Assembly (NCBI GenBank): GCA_012295275.1
Contig: CM022665.1
Span: 37,300,433-37,364,432, forward strand
DNA: 64,000 bases
Reading direction: 5' to 3'
Origin: Chrysomallon squamiferum
Taxonomy: Eukaryota; Mollusca; Gastropoda; Neomphalida; Peltospiridae
The notes under the pieces were generated by a model that ran no database searches, was not told where the DNA came from, and saw only the letters and a program-made list of their open reading frames with translations. Shown here one piece after another: positions 33,642-48,700 of the stretch. The position numbers and the translations under genes were made by a program. How positions within the stretch are numbered: the stretch's first letter is position 1; every line of letters starts with the position of its first letter.

Positions 33642-35581
33642 TTAGCTTTTGTCTATGTAATCTTGCAACAACTGAAGCTGTCGTGTTGTGACGTTCGACA
33701 CAGAATTGGCCTTTTCGAGAAGACCAGGTCCCATGTGTTTGTACAGAACATTGACAAGGGCAGCTATGGAATTCTGCAGTTCATGTCCAGCTGCCCCACT
33801 GCCGTTCACTGTCCCTAGCAAATGCCACAGCAATGGCAGCACATGCAGAACTATCGGTTTATGCTTCTTCTGGTACACCCGGTCCACCAAATCTGTAAAA
33901 CAGTAACAGTGCTAGGTAAAAATAAATACACTACGTATTATTATTTGTTTGAATTCAAACTTCCAATTTAAACCTTGTTAGCTTAAAATTTATTTTTTGC
34001 AAAAAAAAAAAAACAAGACAATTTTTATTTGTTATGTTTTTCTACTAGTCTATAACTGGCAAAACAATTACATAAAAGAATCAATCGTAAATTAAATAAG
34101 GTAATTCGAGATATTTTCAGAAATTATTTATGCATTTTGATTGCTTGTATTTTTTTAAGCAGGCTAATGCATCAGAAATGTGCAATGTAACAACACTTTA
34201 ATGATTAAAATATAAATGAAAGTATATATTAAATTGAAAACAGATTGTAATACTTCAGTACTTACATGCAACTTTCAGTACCATGTCGGATTTGCTTCGA
34301 GTATTGGCATTCAAAGCCTGATTGACAAAAGGTTGAATCAAAAGGACTGGATCTATAAAATTGAAAGTATGAGATATTTAGTAAGATAACGAAAGGAATT
34401 TAAACAGATAGTGTGTTGTCAGGGTCCAAGGAAACCTGACTTCTTTCCAGGACATCTTATTTTGGTTTATGATTCTTTAAATTTGTAATTAAATTGACAT
34501 ATTAAGTGATATAAGAAATTAAGCGTACCTAAAGTGATTCAGTATCCGATTTTTTTCTTTTGTAGTATTGTTTTTACACAGATGTTGTTTATTAATGAAA
34601 GTTAGTTTTTATTTTTATATTTTACCTTTGCATATATTTATTAATTGTATAAATTTGTTGTTCAAGAATGTTGTAAAAATCCCAATAATAATAATAATAA
34701 TAATAACAACAATAATAAGTAAATATACAGAAATAAAAAAATAAAAATAAAAAGTAGATAACAAACCAGACACTTGTTAAAAGAAAACTAATTTTTGTTT
34801 CAAGAATAGAAAGAAAAAAATAAAAAGACTATTTACCCAGATACTGAATAAATGTTTGCAGGTTCTGCCCTGCCAGGTTGTAAATTTCAGTATTCTTTGA
34901 TGACAGGTTGGGGACAACGTGGGAAACAGCAATGTTGATGGCACTGCCCAGATAATCCTTCAGAGGGAAAATGATAGCCTGCATCACCTCCAGGGCGTGT
35001 CGGTTTACCTTGCTGTTTGCATCCTGCAGTCTAGGTAGAAACTTGTCAAATATCTGAAATTAAATACAAAATAGGGAATGGAGTGTAAAATCTGTTCAAT
35101 ATGTTATGACAAAAACAACATAATAGATGGAATAAATTAGGCTTACAAAAATTATTAAGTAATAAATTTTTAAAAGTGATAAGAGAAAAGTCTGGAATAA
35201 TTTACAAGTCTGAACACAATAAAAAGTTAATATTAAGAGAGAAAATAAAATTAATGTTCTGAAGTATCAGTGTACCTTAATATGTAATTACAAATAGCTA
35301 AACCATTCCAGTTTGCTATTAATTTGTCTTACTAAATATGTAACCACACTAAACTTATTTCCATCTGTGTTAACAATAAACTTACCTTCACGATATGATT
35401 TCCAACATCCACAGGATTTGACTGACACATGGCCAGCAGATCTGTGATTCCTTGGTGTCGTTCCTTCCAGTCTGCTGCTGTCATTCTTGCCATCATCTGT
35501 TTGATCTCTTCCATGGTTGTTTCATCCGTCCGATTTAGTGGTCGACGCTTTGGCACTGGTGTGGTGACGCTTTCAGCAGAA
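33642..35581 (-). other. TOG4 domain exons of TOGARAM
   Basis: Four exons encode the last HEAT array: MARMTAADWKERHQGITDLL, IVKIFDKFLPRLQDANSKVN, NLSSKNTEIYNLAGQN, VYQKKHKPIVLHVLPLLWHL and YKHMGPGLLEKAN. The stop codon TAA lies at 33642-33644, a few residues after the final helix. The first exon also carries the end of the Ser/Arg-rich TOG3-TOG4 linker. Confidence 0.9.
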
Positions 35582-38500
35582 CTGGAAGCAGAAAGAAAAA
35601 CAAAATGTCAAATATTTTCTCTCATAGAGTTTTGGTATAAATGTATTAAAAGTAATATCACTTGCCATCACAAAAATAATGAATGAAAAACAGTTTTAAA
35701 TTGAGTTAATTATTGGTCTCTGCAAAACAATACTGTAATAAAACAGAAATAAAATAGTGTTATTTATAAGATGGGAGTCTGTCTCCCATTTACATTTCTA
35801 AACAAACGATGAACAGGTATTTAATGGCCTATGGCTTCAAGTTTGACACCTCTGATTGTTAATGCAAATGTAATGTAAATTATAACAATATTATCTTTAA
35901 AAGACCATAAAATAAAACTAAAAATTAATGCTAAATAAAATAAAAAAACACAAAAAGAAATTCTTACTAACAAATAATAATAAAAATAGTAATTTTAAGC
36001 AGAACTGGATATTTTTAAATAATAAAATATGAGGACAAATAAACAGAATTTAGCACATCATTTTCAAAGTAAGTCCCAGCTCCCCAGGTTAAAAAGCAAA
36101 TACAAGGTATGATTCTTAATTTAACTTTTACTGAAGCTTAAAATGAATCTTAAATTACATGAAAATTCTATTTTAAACCCGTACAGTCTCTACATTTTAA
36201 TTACAATGGACAAAACAAACAATGAATTCAGAAAATATGCCTCACTGAAGTAACATTTATTAATTTACAACTGGTGTAGCAGTGTGAACATAAAACCACT
36301 CTGTAAATATGTGCTGCAATGTAAAAATAGTGCAATATCATTAAATGTATTCCATATATAAGTGTTTAATGGATATTTCTATGCTGGAATTCTATTTCTT
36401 CATGCTAGGCTAGACCTATGCAGGGTCACTAAACATAATCAAGCCCCCTAATCAACCACAATGATATAACAAACACTACCCCACAGTAATTCACAATGTC
36501 TCAACCTAAGGGCAAGATCTAAACAAGATCACCAATTTAAATTATTCAATTTATTGTGCTTTAACAGAATCCACAATATTAATGAAATGAAATTAAAATA
36601 AAAACACAAACCCACTCAAAACCCTTCCCCAGATCTAAACAGGGTCTCTAATTTACGATTAATGTGCTTCAAAATCAAACCTTCACTATTAAAATAATAA
36701 TAATAATAATAATAAAAAACACTCTAGGGGCCAGATTTGAACAGGATCACCTATTATTGTGCTTTCAATTCAACCACAGTGTATTAATACAAATGCCACC
36801 CTCCTATAGTTCACACTGCCTCACCTAAGGGCCAGATCTAAACAGGATGAGCTTCTTTCAGGAACTCGGGCATCAAGGCGATATTTGCCCATTCTACTAT
36901 ACCTGCTTGCAGATCCACCACGCACAGATGATCCTGCTCGACTGCTCTGTCCTGACTTCCTAGACCTTGCAGATGACGTTTCATTTGGCATTTCCCCAAG
37001 ACCCTTTTGATAGATTTAAAAATATATATATATATATTAATGTTTCTCTGTATCAAGAAAGTTTTAAATATTTCAAATCAAAAAAGGTCTAATTACCCCA
37101 AAAAAAAAATAAAATACACTGTCATAATTATTACTTAATTTTTTTGTCAGGACTTAGCTTCATTATGTTGAAGAACACATTTATTTGTTTGTCAAATATA
37201 ATAATTAAAAAGAGAAAAAACAACTTAAAATGTTAATAAAAACAACTTAATTATTAATAAATAAAAATAAATGTTATTTGCAGTGCTTTCCTTTTTAGGC
37301 CAAAGATAACACAAAAAAAAATAAAAGAAAAAATGAAAATAAATGTGATTTGTAGCAATCTCTTTCTTTCTTTTTATTTTTTAGGCCAAAGATAATAAAA
37401 TATTTCGTTTTTTCACATAACAAGGAAGGAATAATTTCAGTGAATAATTGTGTTTATCAAAAAACCCAACAAATTACAAAATTTCTGAAGTTTTTAAATT
37501 AAACCTCACCTTCTGTCTGAGATTTTCAACAACATCCTGCACATTTCTAAGTGTATTGGCAGGCAAATGTTTACTGAGCATCTTGTCAAAGTCAGAGTGA
37601 CGCATCAGTATAAACAATATTTTACGACCATAGTATCTGGAAAAGTGATATTTGTATGGGATTTCAAAGATCAAAAATAATATTAAAATAAAAATTAAAA
37701 TCTGTGTATGTGTGATTAATGAAAATACATAAACCTACAGATCAGATTATAACTCATGTTCATGTAGACTTTGTACCAATTTATAAATTCAACATAAATT
37801 AATGATTGCTTAATGAATTATTTATTTTTTTAATTTTTATTAATCTTTAAAAAAACACAAAAACCCCATTATACTTAATATATTTTTAACATTTTCATCC
37901 TACTGCATTTTATTTATTTATTTACTTGTTTATTACTTTTTTGTTTTGTTGCTTTATGTGAAAAGCACAAAACAACAATTAAGAATAATAAACAAACATT
38001 ACATAAATGTGTTTTGGTTTCTAAAGGGTGAAAAATCATTTCTAACATCTATGCTAAAAGAATGTTGTCATGGAAAATTATAGCCTGAATACATTCGTGC
38101 ATGAGCATAAGTGGTTGTTCAACAAATTACACAAGTACAATGATAAAACAGCAGTCTTAAGAAACTAAACTGAATCTGTGGTTTGTTATTTAATATTCAT
38201 AATGTATTATTAGCTAAGTTTGGTTGCTAAAAAAAAAGGTTTATTACCAAATATATTTAGGCAATCTGAACATACCATCTTATGTACTTATATGACTCTG
38301 GTACTAAATATTTTTGACAAATTTAAAATCTAAGATACTCAGTATTACCTTGTGTCCTGTGATCCATCAGTGACAAACTGAGCCACTGTTGGTATTACAC
38401 GGTCAGTAATGTCTTTGACTCCACTCAGAATCTTGCCTGGACCCAACTTGTCCACCAGGTATACCAGATTCTGGGCTGTCACTTTGCGAACTGCAGAGTT

Positions 38501-41167
38501 TTTGTGACTGAAATAATAATAATCATAATATCAGTGTCAAGATAAAATCAAAATAATCAAATACAGGGTTAAGACAAAAACAACTTAAATAAATAAAGGG
38601 AAATGTAATTATTATACTATTTAAATGAAAATTAATTAAAAGCAGCCTCATGAAAGTAAAGTTAATGATAAATATATCAGGACAGTGTTGCTATCAGTAA
38701 TATCTAGGATCCAACAAGTTCAGATGAAGTCATGAATCAGCAAACTTCTGATTTGATCTGGAAATATTAATTAAGCTAAAATGTGCTCAAAATTTAGGTC
38801 AGTGTTTGACTTATATTTGCACTTAAGTAATTTCCTTTTCATTTTATCAAATTAAAATGCATTTAACAATTTATACTGGTAAATATTTCTCTTAAATTTT
38901 TTTAAGGTTCTAAATCTCCCGCAAATCTTAAGACACACTGAACAAAATCAAAAAAAATGTCCACCCTCATTATCAAATTATAGATATTACTTTTTAAAAT
39001 TATTGTCATGTACATTTTCACTCACTGACAAATATTTTATTTACAGGTAAAAGATAAAGCAAGATAAAACAAATAACAGGAAAAGATAGTGGAAGATAAA
39101 AAAAAAAAAAGTAAAAGGATAACTTACGAGGCTCCTCCATTGATCATTGCCACCAGAGCTTTCTGTAGTGTTGCATTTTCAACCATATACTTTAGAGCTG
39201 TCTCCACATCAGAACGAATGAATGCATTTGTTTCTCCTGATTTGGCTAACAGACATCTGGCAGCCATGTCAAGATCCTGCAACAACAATAATATATGATT
39301 TCACAGAAACAGCACAAAGTTAGTTTATAGAATTTATGAGATTTTCTTAAAAAATTAAAGTTGAAGGTAAGGTATAAACAAGAAAATATCAAAATCATTT
39401 TAAACAACTGTGATCTATAAAAATAACACGACATCAAACTTAAATGATATATATATATATATATAGGAACATACCTATCCACAATCAAATTTATTACTAT
39501 ATACAAAATAAATTAATAAACTTTAAAAAAAACCCACCCAAAACCTAACAAATTATTAAAGTTAATCCAACTTCTTTTTACTGATGATCTTACAGTCCAC
39601 AAATTAGGACAACAACAGACACATTGTCTTCTGTGACACAAGATCTACAGTGTAATTGTGATAAAAATTTCATTCAAATATTATCATGTTTTTAACTCAC
39701 AGGTTCCATGCTTTTCTTTAAGTAACGAAACATATCTCCCAAAGCCAATATGGCTGCTCTAGACACCTGAGATCGGAGATTCTTAACCTGCAAAATTAAA
39801 AGAAAAATTCTGAGATTTGGAACATTTTTATACTTTATGAGTCACCTGTTTTCATATATTTTGTCATTTTTAATAACATTTTTTTGGCACTACAAATTTG
39901 AAAATGTGAAAGGATAAAAAAGAAAATAAATAATTACCTCATTTAAAACAAGAAGCAAGACTGCATGAAGATGATTGTTTAGAATGTCCTGGTGAAATCT
40001 CATCAAACGTCTCAGCATACCGAGAGCATTCATTTTCTGTTCCCTGTGTGAAAAAGTGGCATGTTTCAATAAACATATCTTTATTAAAGTGGTTAAATTA
40101 AATTTATCTTTAGTAAACTTAAGCAGAGATGGATGGGGAGAACTAAAATAGCTGCAACAGAGAAGTACATGCTTGCATTTTTTTTTTTTTTTTTTATTAT
40201 TATTATTCATGGTTTCTGTGGGTGCTTTGTTTTTTCAAGATTTTCGTTTTTTTTTTTTATTTGATATAAAAGAAACAGAATATTTTGGGAAGATTATAAC
40301 TTAATTTTTATCAGTCTTATACACACACAGTTAAAAAAACATCAGCTTATTCATGTTTCTAATCTAAAGGAAACATGTTGCAGAAAGAAAAAAAAAAAAC
40401 ACAAAAAAAACCAATTCATTTAATTTTAGCCTAAACAGTAAATAACAACCCAGTAAAATACAGGATAATGTTACTGTCATTGGCAAACATTATACAGCTT
40501 AAGCCAAATGAACAATTAAACTTCAGATACTGTTAATAAAACTGTAGAAACAAAAACAAAGAAAAACCAATTCTGTCAAATAAAAAATTATTTGTCACTT
40601 ATCTCAAAGAACAACTGTTGATAATAATGAAGTATGTCATGGAAATTTCTATACAAAATTTATTTCTTAAGTGTTTTTTTATTATTTTATTTTTATTTTT
40701 TTAAAATATTAATGTACATAAGATAAAACATGTTGACAACAAAACTGTAATGGAAAATTCTACAGATATCATTCTTCCCAAGCAGTTTTTGTTTTGCTGC
40801 AATTGTTTTGTAATTTCAAGGATTTCATACCAGTCTTCATCATTAATTTTCTTCTGTGCTTCCCTCAGAGCTCCTTCAGGGTCTTTGAATGGCTGCCAGT
40901 CCACTGGGTTGTCATCAGTGGGGGACTGAGCTGCAGCTGTCATTGGAAGACTTGATACAGGTTCATTGATACTGTAATTATGGAAAGAAAATATAGTGAG
41001 TATGATTAACTGTACAGCAACCACAACAGAAGTAATAGAAACAAGTCAGGTACTCTTATTAATAAAATTTAAAACAACAACAACAACAAACATTTTTTAT
41101 AATAATACAGACCAAATAAATGTAATTCTTACAAAGAATAAGAAACAAAAACAATATATGTATGAAC

Positions 41168-41207
<40 letters not shown>

Positions 41208-42709
41208 TAATAATAATAATAATAAAATAAAACTGAAAAAAAAAAAAAAAAAAAGAAACATTAATAAGAAATAACACATTTAGAAAGACAAAATGAGAAG
41301 AAATTAATCATTAGCAAAAATAATGTCTGGTTCTCTTAAAGAAAGAAATTTAAAAATAAGAAAGAAAGAAAATGAAACAAAAAAAAAAAATAAAAAAATA
41401 TTTTGGTAAGCCATAATACATTTCAAAATATAAGGTGACAAATAAGCATTTGACACACCCACACATATACTTTGATATAATAGAAAACCATAAATATAGA
41501 GAATACTAACAAAACATAGATTTTTCATGGATATAACTTTTATGACCCATTCTTTTTTAATTTCATATCTCTTTGTTTACCTTTTAAGAAATTATCTAGA
41601 AGAGATTATATATTTATAACAATAAATTATTTCAGAAATCAATACCACATTTTGATGTTACTTTACAGAATGCTAAATTAATCAATCACAATTCTATTAT
41701 GCTAGATAAAAAGCAAATGCTGCAGATTTAATTACGTTTTGATCTTGTTCCTTGGTGTCACAGCAGGAGGCATGGGCTTGGGTGCATTATTACCCTTCGA
41801 TACATTTGAAAGGTTTGAGCTCGAATTTGATCCAGAAATGGTAAGACCTTAAAAAAATAAAAATTAACAAATTATGAAATAGAATTCCACAAGGAAATAA
41901 AACTCTGCAGATATTAGGAGCAAAATATAATGTTGCCTGTCTTTTATCTATTTGTTGTTATACATGACAGGAAAAACATTTATTTTCAGTTGAAACAAAC
42001 TATTTTTTTTCTTTGTCAAAACTGACACATACTGTTTAAATACTGTCAAATAAGAAACACAACAAAATAATTAACAAACATTTACAGTGTAAACAAAGTT
42101 CTGCTACTACTAAACAAACAAACAAACACACACACACACAAATTCTTTCTCTTTCATCATAATGCAGGATTTATGAACTCTGAAAGAACAAACAAAAGAC
42201 TGAAAATATTAATGTCACAGGAAGCAGGAAAGAGCTGGAGAACTAGTAAGATGATGGCAAAGGACAGACCAGCTTGCAGGAACGTCACCACTGCTCTCAC
42301 GCACTACCAGGCAAATGGGCAATGATAATGATATTGATGATGATGATGATCTGCTAGTTCTCAAGCTACATTTTATCTGTAACAATATCCTGAATGTGAA
42401 TAAATCTTACTTTCCAGTCCCATACTGTCTGAACTGCTCAGTCTCCTGAGTTTCTCTTGCTGTCTTTCCTTCTCTCGTTTCACCTTCTCTTCATGCTCCT
42501 GTTTCTTCCTTTCTTTCTCTGCACGTCGCCGCTCTTCCTCTTCTTCCTTCTGCTTCTGCTTCTGCGCAATTCTTTCTTTCAGAGTTCTCGTAAAAGTGGA
42601 GTTCATATCCTTCAAAAATAATATTAAGATAATAAATATATCCATATGTATCTCTTTCAAAGAGATTATTAAAGTAAAATGTCGCTTTGGTGATACAATA
42701 AATATATAC

Positions 42710-42740
<31 letters not shown>

Positions 42741-45700
42741 TTTTACCATTAATTAATAATGAAATATATCAAAACAGAAAAGTTATTTTTGCTATGATTT
42801 GGAACAGTACGTAATATATTCATTAATAAATGAGAAAATGAAAACTTAACTTTTACAATGGTGCGGAATATATTAACATCTTTTTATTGTGAGATTATTA
42901 TTATTAATGTTAATGTTATTGTTACTGTTATAATCATCATCATCATTGTTAAATACCTCTGCAGCATCATCTTCAGTGTTCATAGTGTCATTGTATGTAT
43001 CAGCATTCTGCTTGACTCCAACCCCAATGACACCTGAGGGTATGGCTTTTAGATCATTTCTGTTGTGTAGTCGTCCAATCTTGCCAACACCAAAACCATT
43101 GCTCACTGCACTGTCTGAAGAAATCGGTTGAGTATCAAACATTCCTAAAGAAAAATAATACAATAACAATGAGAATAGTTAAATTTTTTTTTTTTAATCA
43201 ATTAAGTGGAATTAATTGTTCCCAGTCTTCTGCAAATTTATATATATATAAAAAAAAAAACACACCAAAAAACACCAACAAAACAATAATAATAAAATAA
43301 AAACACAACAAAACAAAAATACCAGTAGAAAACGAAACAATTATAAATGTAAGGCTTATTGCTTATTTTTAATTTTGAAGATCAAGTATATCAGTCTGTA
43401 AACAGTATCAAAACAGCAAAGAACTTGAGACAAGTAATTAAAACTGCATAATTTTAGACTAAATGATTACTTCATTTTTATTAAAAGCTTCAGAATATAA
43501 AAAAAAAAAAAAATAAATAAATAAATAAATAAATGTCTTCTGCTTATATATAAAGCAATAAGTTCATTTATTTATTTATTACAGAAAGAAAAAAGAGAAA
43601 ATGTTATTAAGCTTTAATTTATCTAAACGTTTTTTTAATAAATCACTGATAATCTGTTCATTTCTTCTTATGAGCTCTGCTGAGCTCATTTTCCTTTATT
43701 ATGAATATAAAATGTAAAAAAAAAAGAGAAAAAAGAAGAACACAACAAAAAACAATATTACTTCTATACATCAACTGTATTTTTATAAAGGAACAATTGC
43801 TCTATATTATGGATGCCAAAGCAAAGGAATATTCCAAATTATCAGTTTTAAATTTACTGATAACAGAAAACATATATTTTTATTTGAACAGTATTTTATT
43901 TTATAATCACAATCTTCAGAAGTCTTCAGTGTTTACATAAGACAGAATAAAAATAACTGAACTAAAATGCCTGAACATAAAAGAAGCGTTAATCTATTTT
44001 CTTACTTTCTCTCTCTCTCTCTCTCTCTTTTATTTCAAAGCAACAGAACAATGTAATAGAAATGAAAGGATGGTTCAAATATGTAAAACAGCACTGTGAA
44101 GATTATGAATAAACCAGTTTGACCTCAGGCTAAAGAAACAGCAGTATAAATAAAGTGGGTCATATGAGAAGAACAATATATTAAAGATAATAAATATAAT
44201 TTCATCTGGTCTGAAGAAATGGCAACATAAATATATAAAAGAAATGAAAAAATTAATAAACAGTATGTAATTGTATAAAATCAGTTTCATTTGGCTTAAA
44301 GAAATAGTGTAAATAAATATAATGTAATGGCTAAAATGCATACAGCAATATATTAAATATTAAAATCAGTTCCATCTTGAAGAAGAAACAACAGTATAAA
44401 TCTATAATGAAAGGCTAATTAAAATGTGTAAAACAACATATTAAATATCAAATAGCACTATAAATATATGAAAGAAATTATGGAAGGGTTAAAATGGACA
44501 AAGATATTGAGTAAGTGAGTTTAATCTGGTGAGAACAGAAAGCAGTTAGTATTTCTGAAGTAATACATACCCTTTCCCACAAGTGCAATATTGTCCTGAC
44601 TGGGAACTTTATCGTCATCAATCTCAATGGTACCATACCCATATGGTGAGGCAACACCCAGTGGGGAAACCGTAGAGCCTGGAATACAGTGATCAAGCAA
44701 GCTCCAAACAGTGCATCACATGCGAAGCAACAAACCAGATAGGTGGTTACACAAACAGTTCTCAACTGACAGATCATTAACTGCCACTTCAAACTTAAAA
44801 TTTTCATTAATTTAAATGTTGATTTTCCCCCCCACATACTAAATAAATTTTTTTTTTTTAAAATCTGATTCTTTTCAAAACAAGGAAATAAAACCTAAAC
44901 TAATCAATAAAACTATATTTTCCTATCCAATATGGATTATAAATGTATGAGCATCTGAAAAAACAAGTAATATAATTACTCTAGAAACAAAAAGTAAGGT
45001 GTAACCACCTGATCCAGTCATGATGAAAATGTAAAATGTGGAGTATAAACACAAACAAAAAACAAATTACAACAGTGCAACACACAGTAATTAAAACTAC
45101 TAAATATCATTAACATTACTTTTATGATTTCCTTTGAAGACCATTAATTTGTATTAACTAGAAAATTGATACTCAAAGAATCTTCTATGCTGCCTGCAGT
45201 TGGTCATTTGGTGTACTATTTCCCTGAGAGAACTTTATTAATGTTTTTAAGACCATAAATCAACTTTTAAGGATCATAAAACCAATATTTTTGTCAATAA
45301 AATTTCAATGCATATAAAATAACACTGTGCATATCAATAAAAGACATTCTTTGTAATAACAAAGATGGCAATTTTTTAAAATTTGTCAGGTTCTGAAAAT
45401 AGCCCTACAACTGAATTTGAGATAGAAGAAACATTTTCAACAGATTTTTCTTTTTTACTTTTTTTCTTATTTAAAAAAAAAGAGCAAACAGAATAAAACT
45501 GTTGATGAACCAGAATTTCAAATAAAGAACTATATACTCTGCTTTATAAATATTTATTTCTTTTTAAAATATAAAATATCCATTAAAGGTTTTAATAAAA
45601 AGGGTTTTTGTTAACTATATTTATTCTGGGTTTTTTCCACAATGTATGGTATTACACATGCACATATATATACATATATATATATATATATATGGGTTGT

Positions 45701-48700
45701 TCTTTAAAACTGGGTATTCTCTAGGTCACTTACTTCGAACAGTCCTTACAAAAATAAAGTTTGCCATATGCAATTGATTTTAATTAAAATCATATCTACT
45801 TCAGTATTAGAGATAATAAGAATACTATAAGATTAAAAGAAAGTTCGCTTGCATACTTTTATTTAGTGGATGTGCAAATGGATCAAAATTTCATGCCTTC
45901 ATATTGTGATATGGTCAACACTGATCTATTGATTTTGGTGTCAACACTTAGTGAAGCAAAGAAAAAATTCAACTAGTCATAAGTATGTTGTTTATGATGT
46001 AAAAATTACTGTAATAAATTTGTGAATCTGATTAAAATGTTTAACTTGACAATTTAGTAAAATGTCCAAAGTGATCATTATGTCATGCTCCAAACACAGA
46101 ATATGAGCTCACAAAAGGTATCTATTTTTAACATGTGACATGCACATTTGCACTGCTATGTAATACAGGAGATGAGTATAAAACAAATTGACCTTTTTGG
46201 ATTTCAACAATTTGTGCAGTTATGGTATCCAACTTCAAGTGTTATGATGCACTTTCAAAAAAGAAGGTTCACACTGAAGTTAGCAATATAACAGTCTATC
46301 TTATGTGCAATGAGTCAAGTGAATCAATGGATGCACACAAACATTCACTGAGGTTTTTGTGCATTTCATTCATTTAGAACATTACTTTTGAACATTTCCA
46401 TTTTCAATTCTATGTTATGCAAATGATTCCATCAATAATCCAAGTATCTTGTTGGCACTTGAAGGTAAGATGCTGTTTTATATTGCATTACTTTACTTGT
46501 ATACTTTGTGGAGGGTTTCTGAATAATATACTATTTGGAATGGGATCAACACTGAACATGTTTTGGCAGACTTTTTTTTTAAGTCATAGATTTAAATTTT
46601 TTCATTTGATCACTTCTTACAGTAAACAGTAATTTTATTTCACTTCTCACCACCACTGGCTGTTGTTTTTAATATTATAATTACAACATCTGTTCACTTT
46701 TTGTATATTCAGCTGTTCATGATCTTTGCCACAAAACCATGTCCAACCACACTGCAGTAAGACTGCAAATCCAAAATCAAGATTAATTCACACTGTTACA
46801 ACTTTTAATATACTTTTTACTGTCTTGGAAAAATCAGTATTAATTTTAATCTAAAACAATACATTCATTTTTATTTTAACTGAAACAAAACATCAAAACT
46901 GTCAATAAGAAGTTTACATTTCAGCTGTTAACCAATTCCAAAAATCAGAAGCTGTTCACCTAATTATCAGCATTTCTGTTAGAATGCATCATACAAGATA
47001 GAATCAATGTACAAAAGTGTCAAAGACCACACATTTCACAAAAGAACACCCAGTTTTAGAGAACAACCTACATATATAAATAAATATTTACATATGCACC
47101 AAATTAACAGATTCTGGTGTTAAATGTGGTAAAAACAACACAGGTACATGTAAAACATATATTTTTGTTTTATCTGGGTTTATGATCAATGAAAGTGTCA
47201 GCACTTTGAAAAATATCTTAATACGAGTGACAGTATAGGTATTTAGTATGCTAGGTAAGTGGTGATGTTTCAAAAAAACTGTTTGATTAATTTCAAACCA
47301 GAAAAAGAATAATTCCTTGAAAGATTAATGGTGACAACAAAAACAAGATCAATCATAATGTTGTTGTTTTTTTGTTTTTTTGTTATTGTGGAGGTTTTTT
47401 GTTTAATATTTTTGGGGGATGGAAATGTATGAAATAAAATAAAAAGAAATTAATAACTGTGCTGAAGTCTTTGTTTAAATTTAGTAAAAAAAAAAAAAAA
47501 AATTTAATTTTTTGTTATTTATTTTAAATTAAAAGCTTTCAACCAAAACAAAACTTATTTCTAAGCTCTTTTTATCAGTCAAAGAATTATTTTTTTTTTT
47601 TTTTGGTTTCCCATAACCATAAATATTAGCCACAGTTCTTTTATTATTTTCAAAACAACACATCAAATGAGTGAAACATACATACAAATAACAAATTTCA
47701 AATGGCACACACCTTTGGTGACTCTTTTCCTGTCTTTAATTTTCATGACAGTATTGAGCTGGGTTGTTGATCGATCACTCAAGTTTGAAGCAGAAGATTC
47801 ATCGTTGTATCCTTTGCCGACAATCTGGACGTCAGAGGTCTTGTTTTCACGGAATGTGGCACCACTCAGAGGATTATAGTTCTGAGATGTGTTACCTTTC
47901 TCATCCTGATCAAAACTATCCTTCTTCTTTATGGACCCATTTCGTGCAAGCTTTGGTCTTGCTTCAAATGGCGATTCAGTTTTTTTGCTACATAAAATGG
48001 AATGAAGAAAAACATGGTGTCAGTGACTTGAGGCGCATCAGATTATATTAAAGGCTAGCTGTGAAAAGAAGTAATAAGTAGTAACTAATTTTATTCTTTC
48101 CGAATCACACTGACATATTCACTAAATACAATATTGTTAATCCTGCAAGCATTATTAACTAACATTCTTACATCTAAATTATACTGACATATTCACTAAA
48201 TGCAATATTGTTAATCCTGCAAGCATTATTAACTAACATTCTTACATCTAAATCATATTGACATATTCACTACATCAACAAAGGGATTTTACATATAATG
48301 TTGCTAATTCTTCATGCATCGTGGACTGATTTGTTTCAGCCAACAAAATAATAATAATTTTGTCGTAAATGAATTTAAAAAATGTATAGATATACATAAG
48401 AAATAATTATTGTTAACCTTTTTTTCTTGTTGGCTTCACCCTCACGCTTTGAGTAGCTGCTGAACACTCCACTTTCTTCAAAATTATCAGACAGGGGTGG
48501 TGAGGAGGACAAACTCTGGCGACTACTTTGTTTCTCAAGTTTTTCAAAAATCTTCTCTGCTTTCTTTTTGGAGGCACTGTTTCGTATTTTTCGCAAAGAG
48601 TTGAGCATCTGTACGTGAAAAGATAAAATGTGGGAAAAAACATGTATTAAAAAGATAACAATATCATTTAAAATATAAAACTATCTGGACTAAATTGGGA

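Noticed and set aside
41059-41279. Phe- or Lys-rich open frames on both strands
   Set aside because: Translation of the poly(A)-(AAT)n tract.
43701-43940. 79-codon open frame in a TOGARAM intron
   Set aside because: Lys/Ile/Leu-rich translation of AT-rich DNA with no motif.
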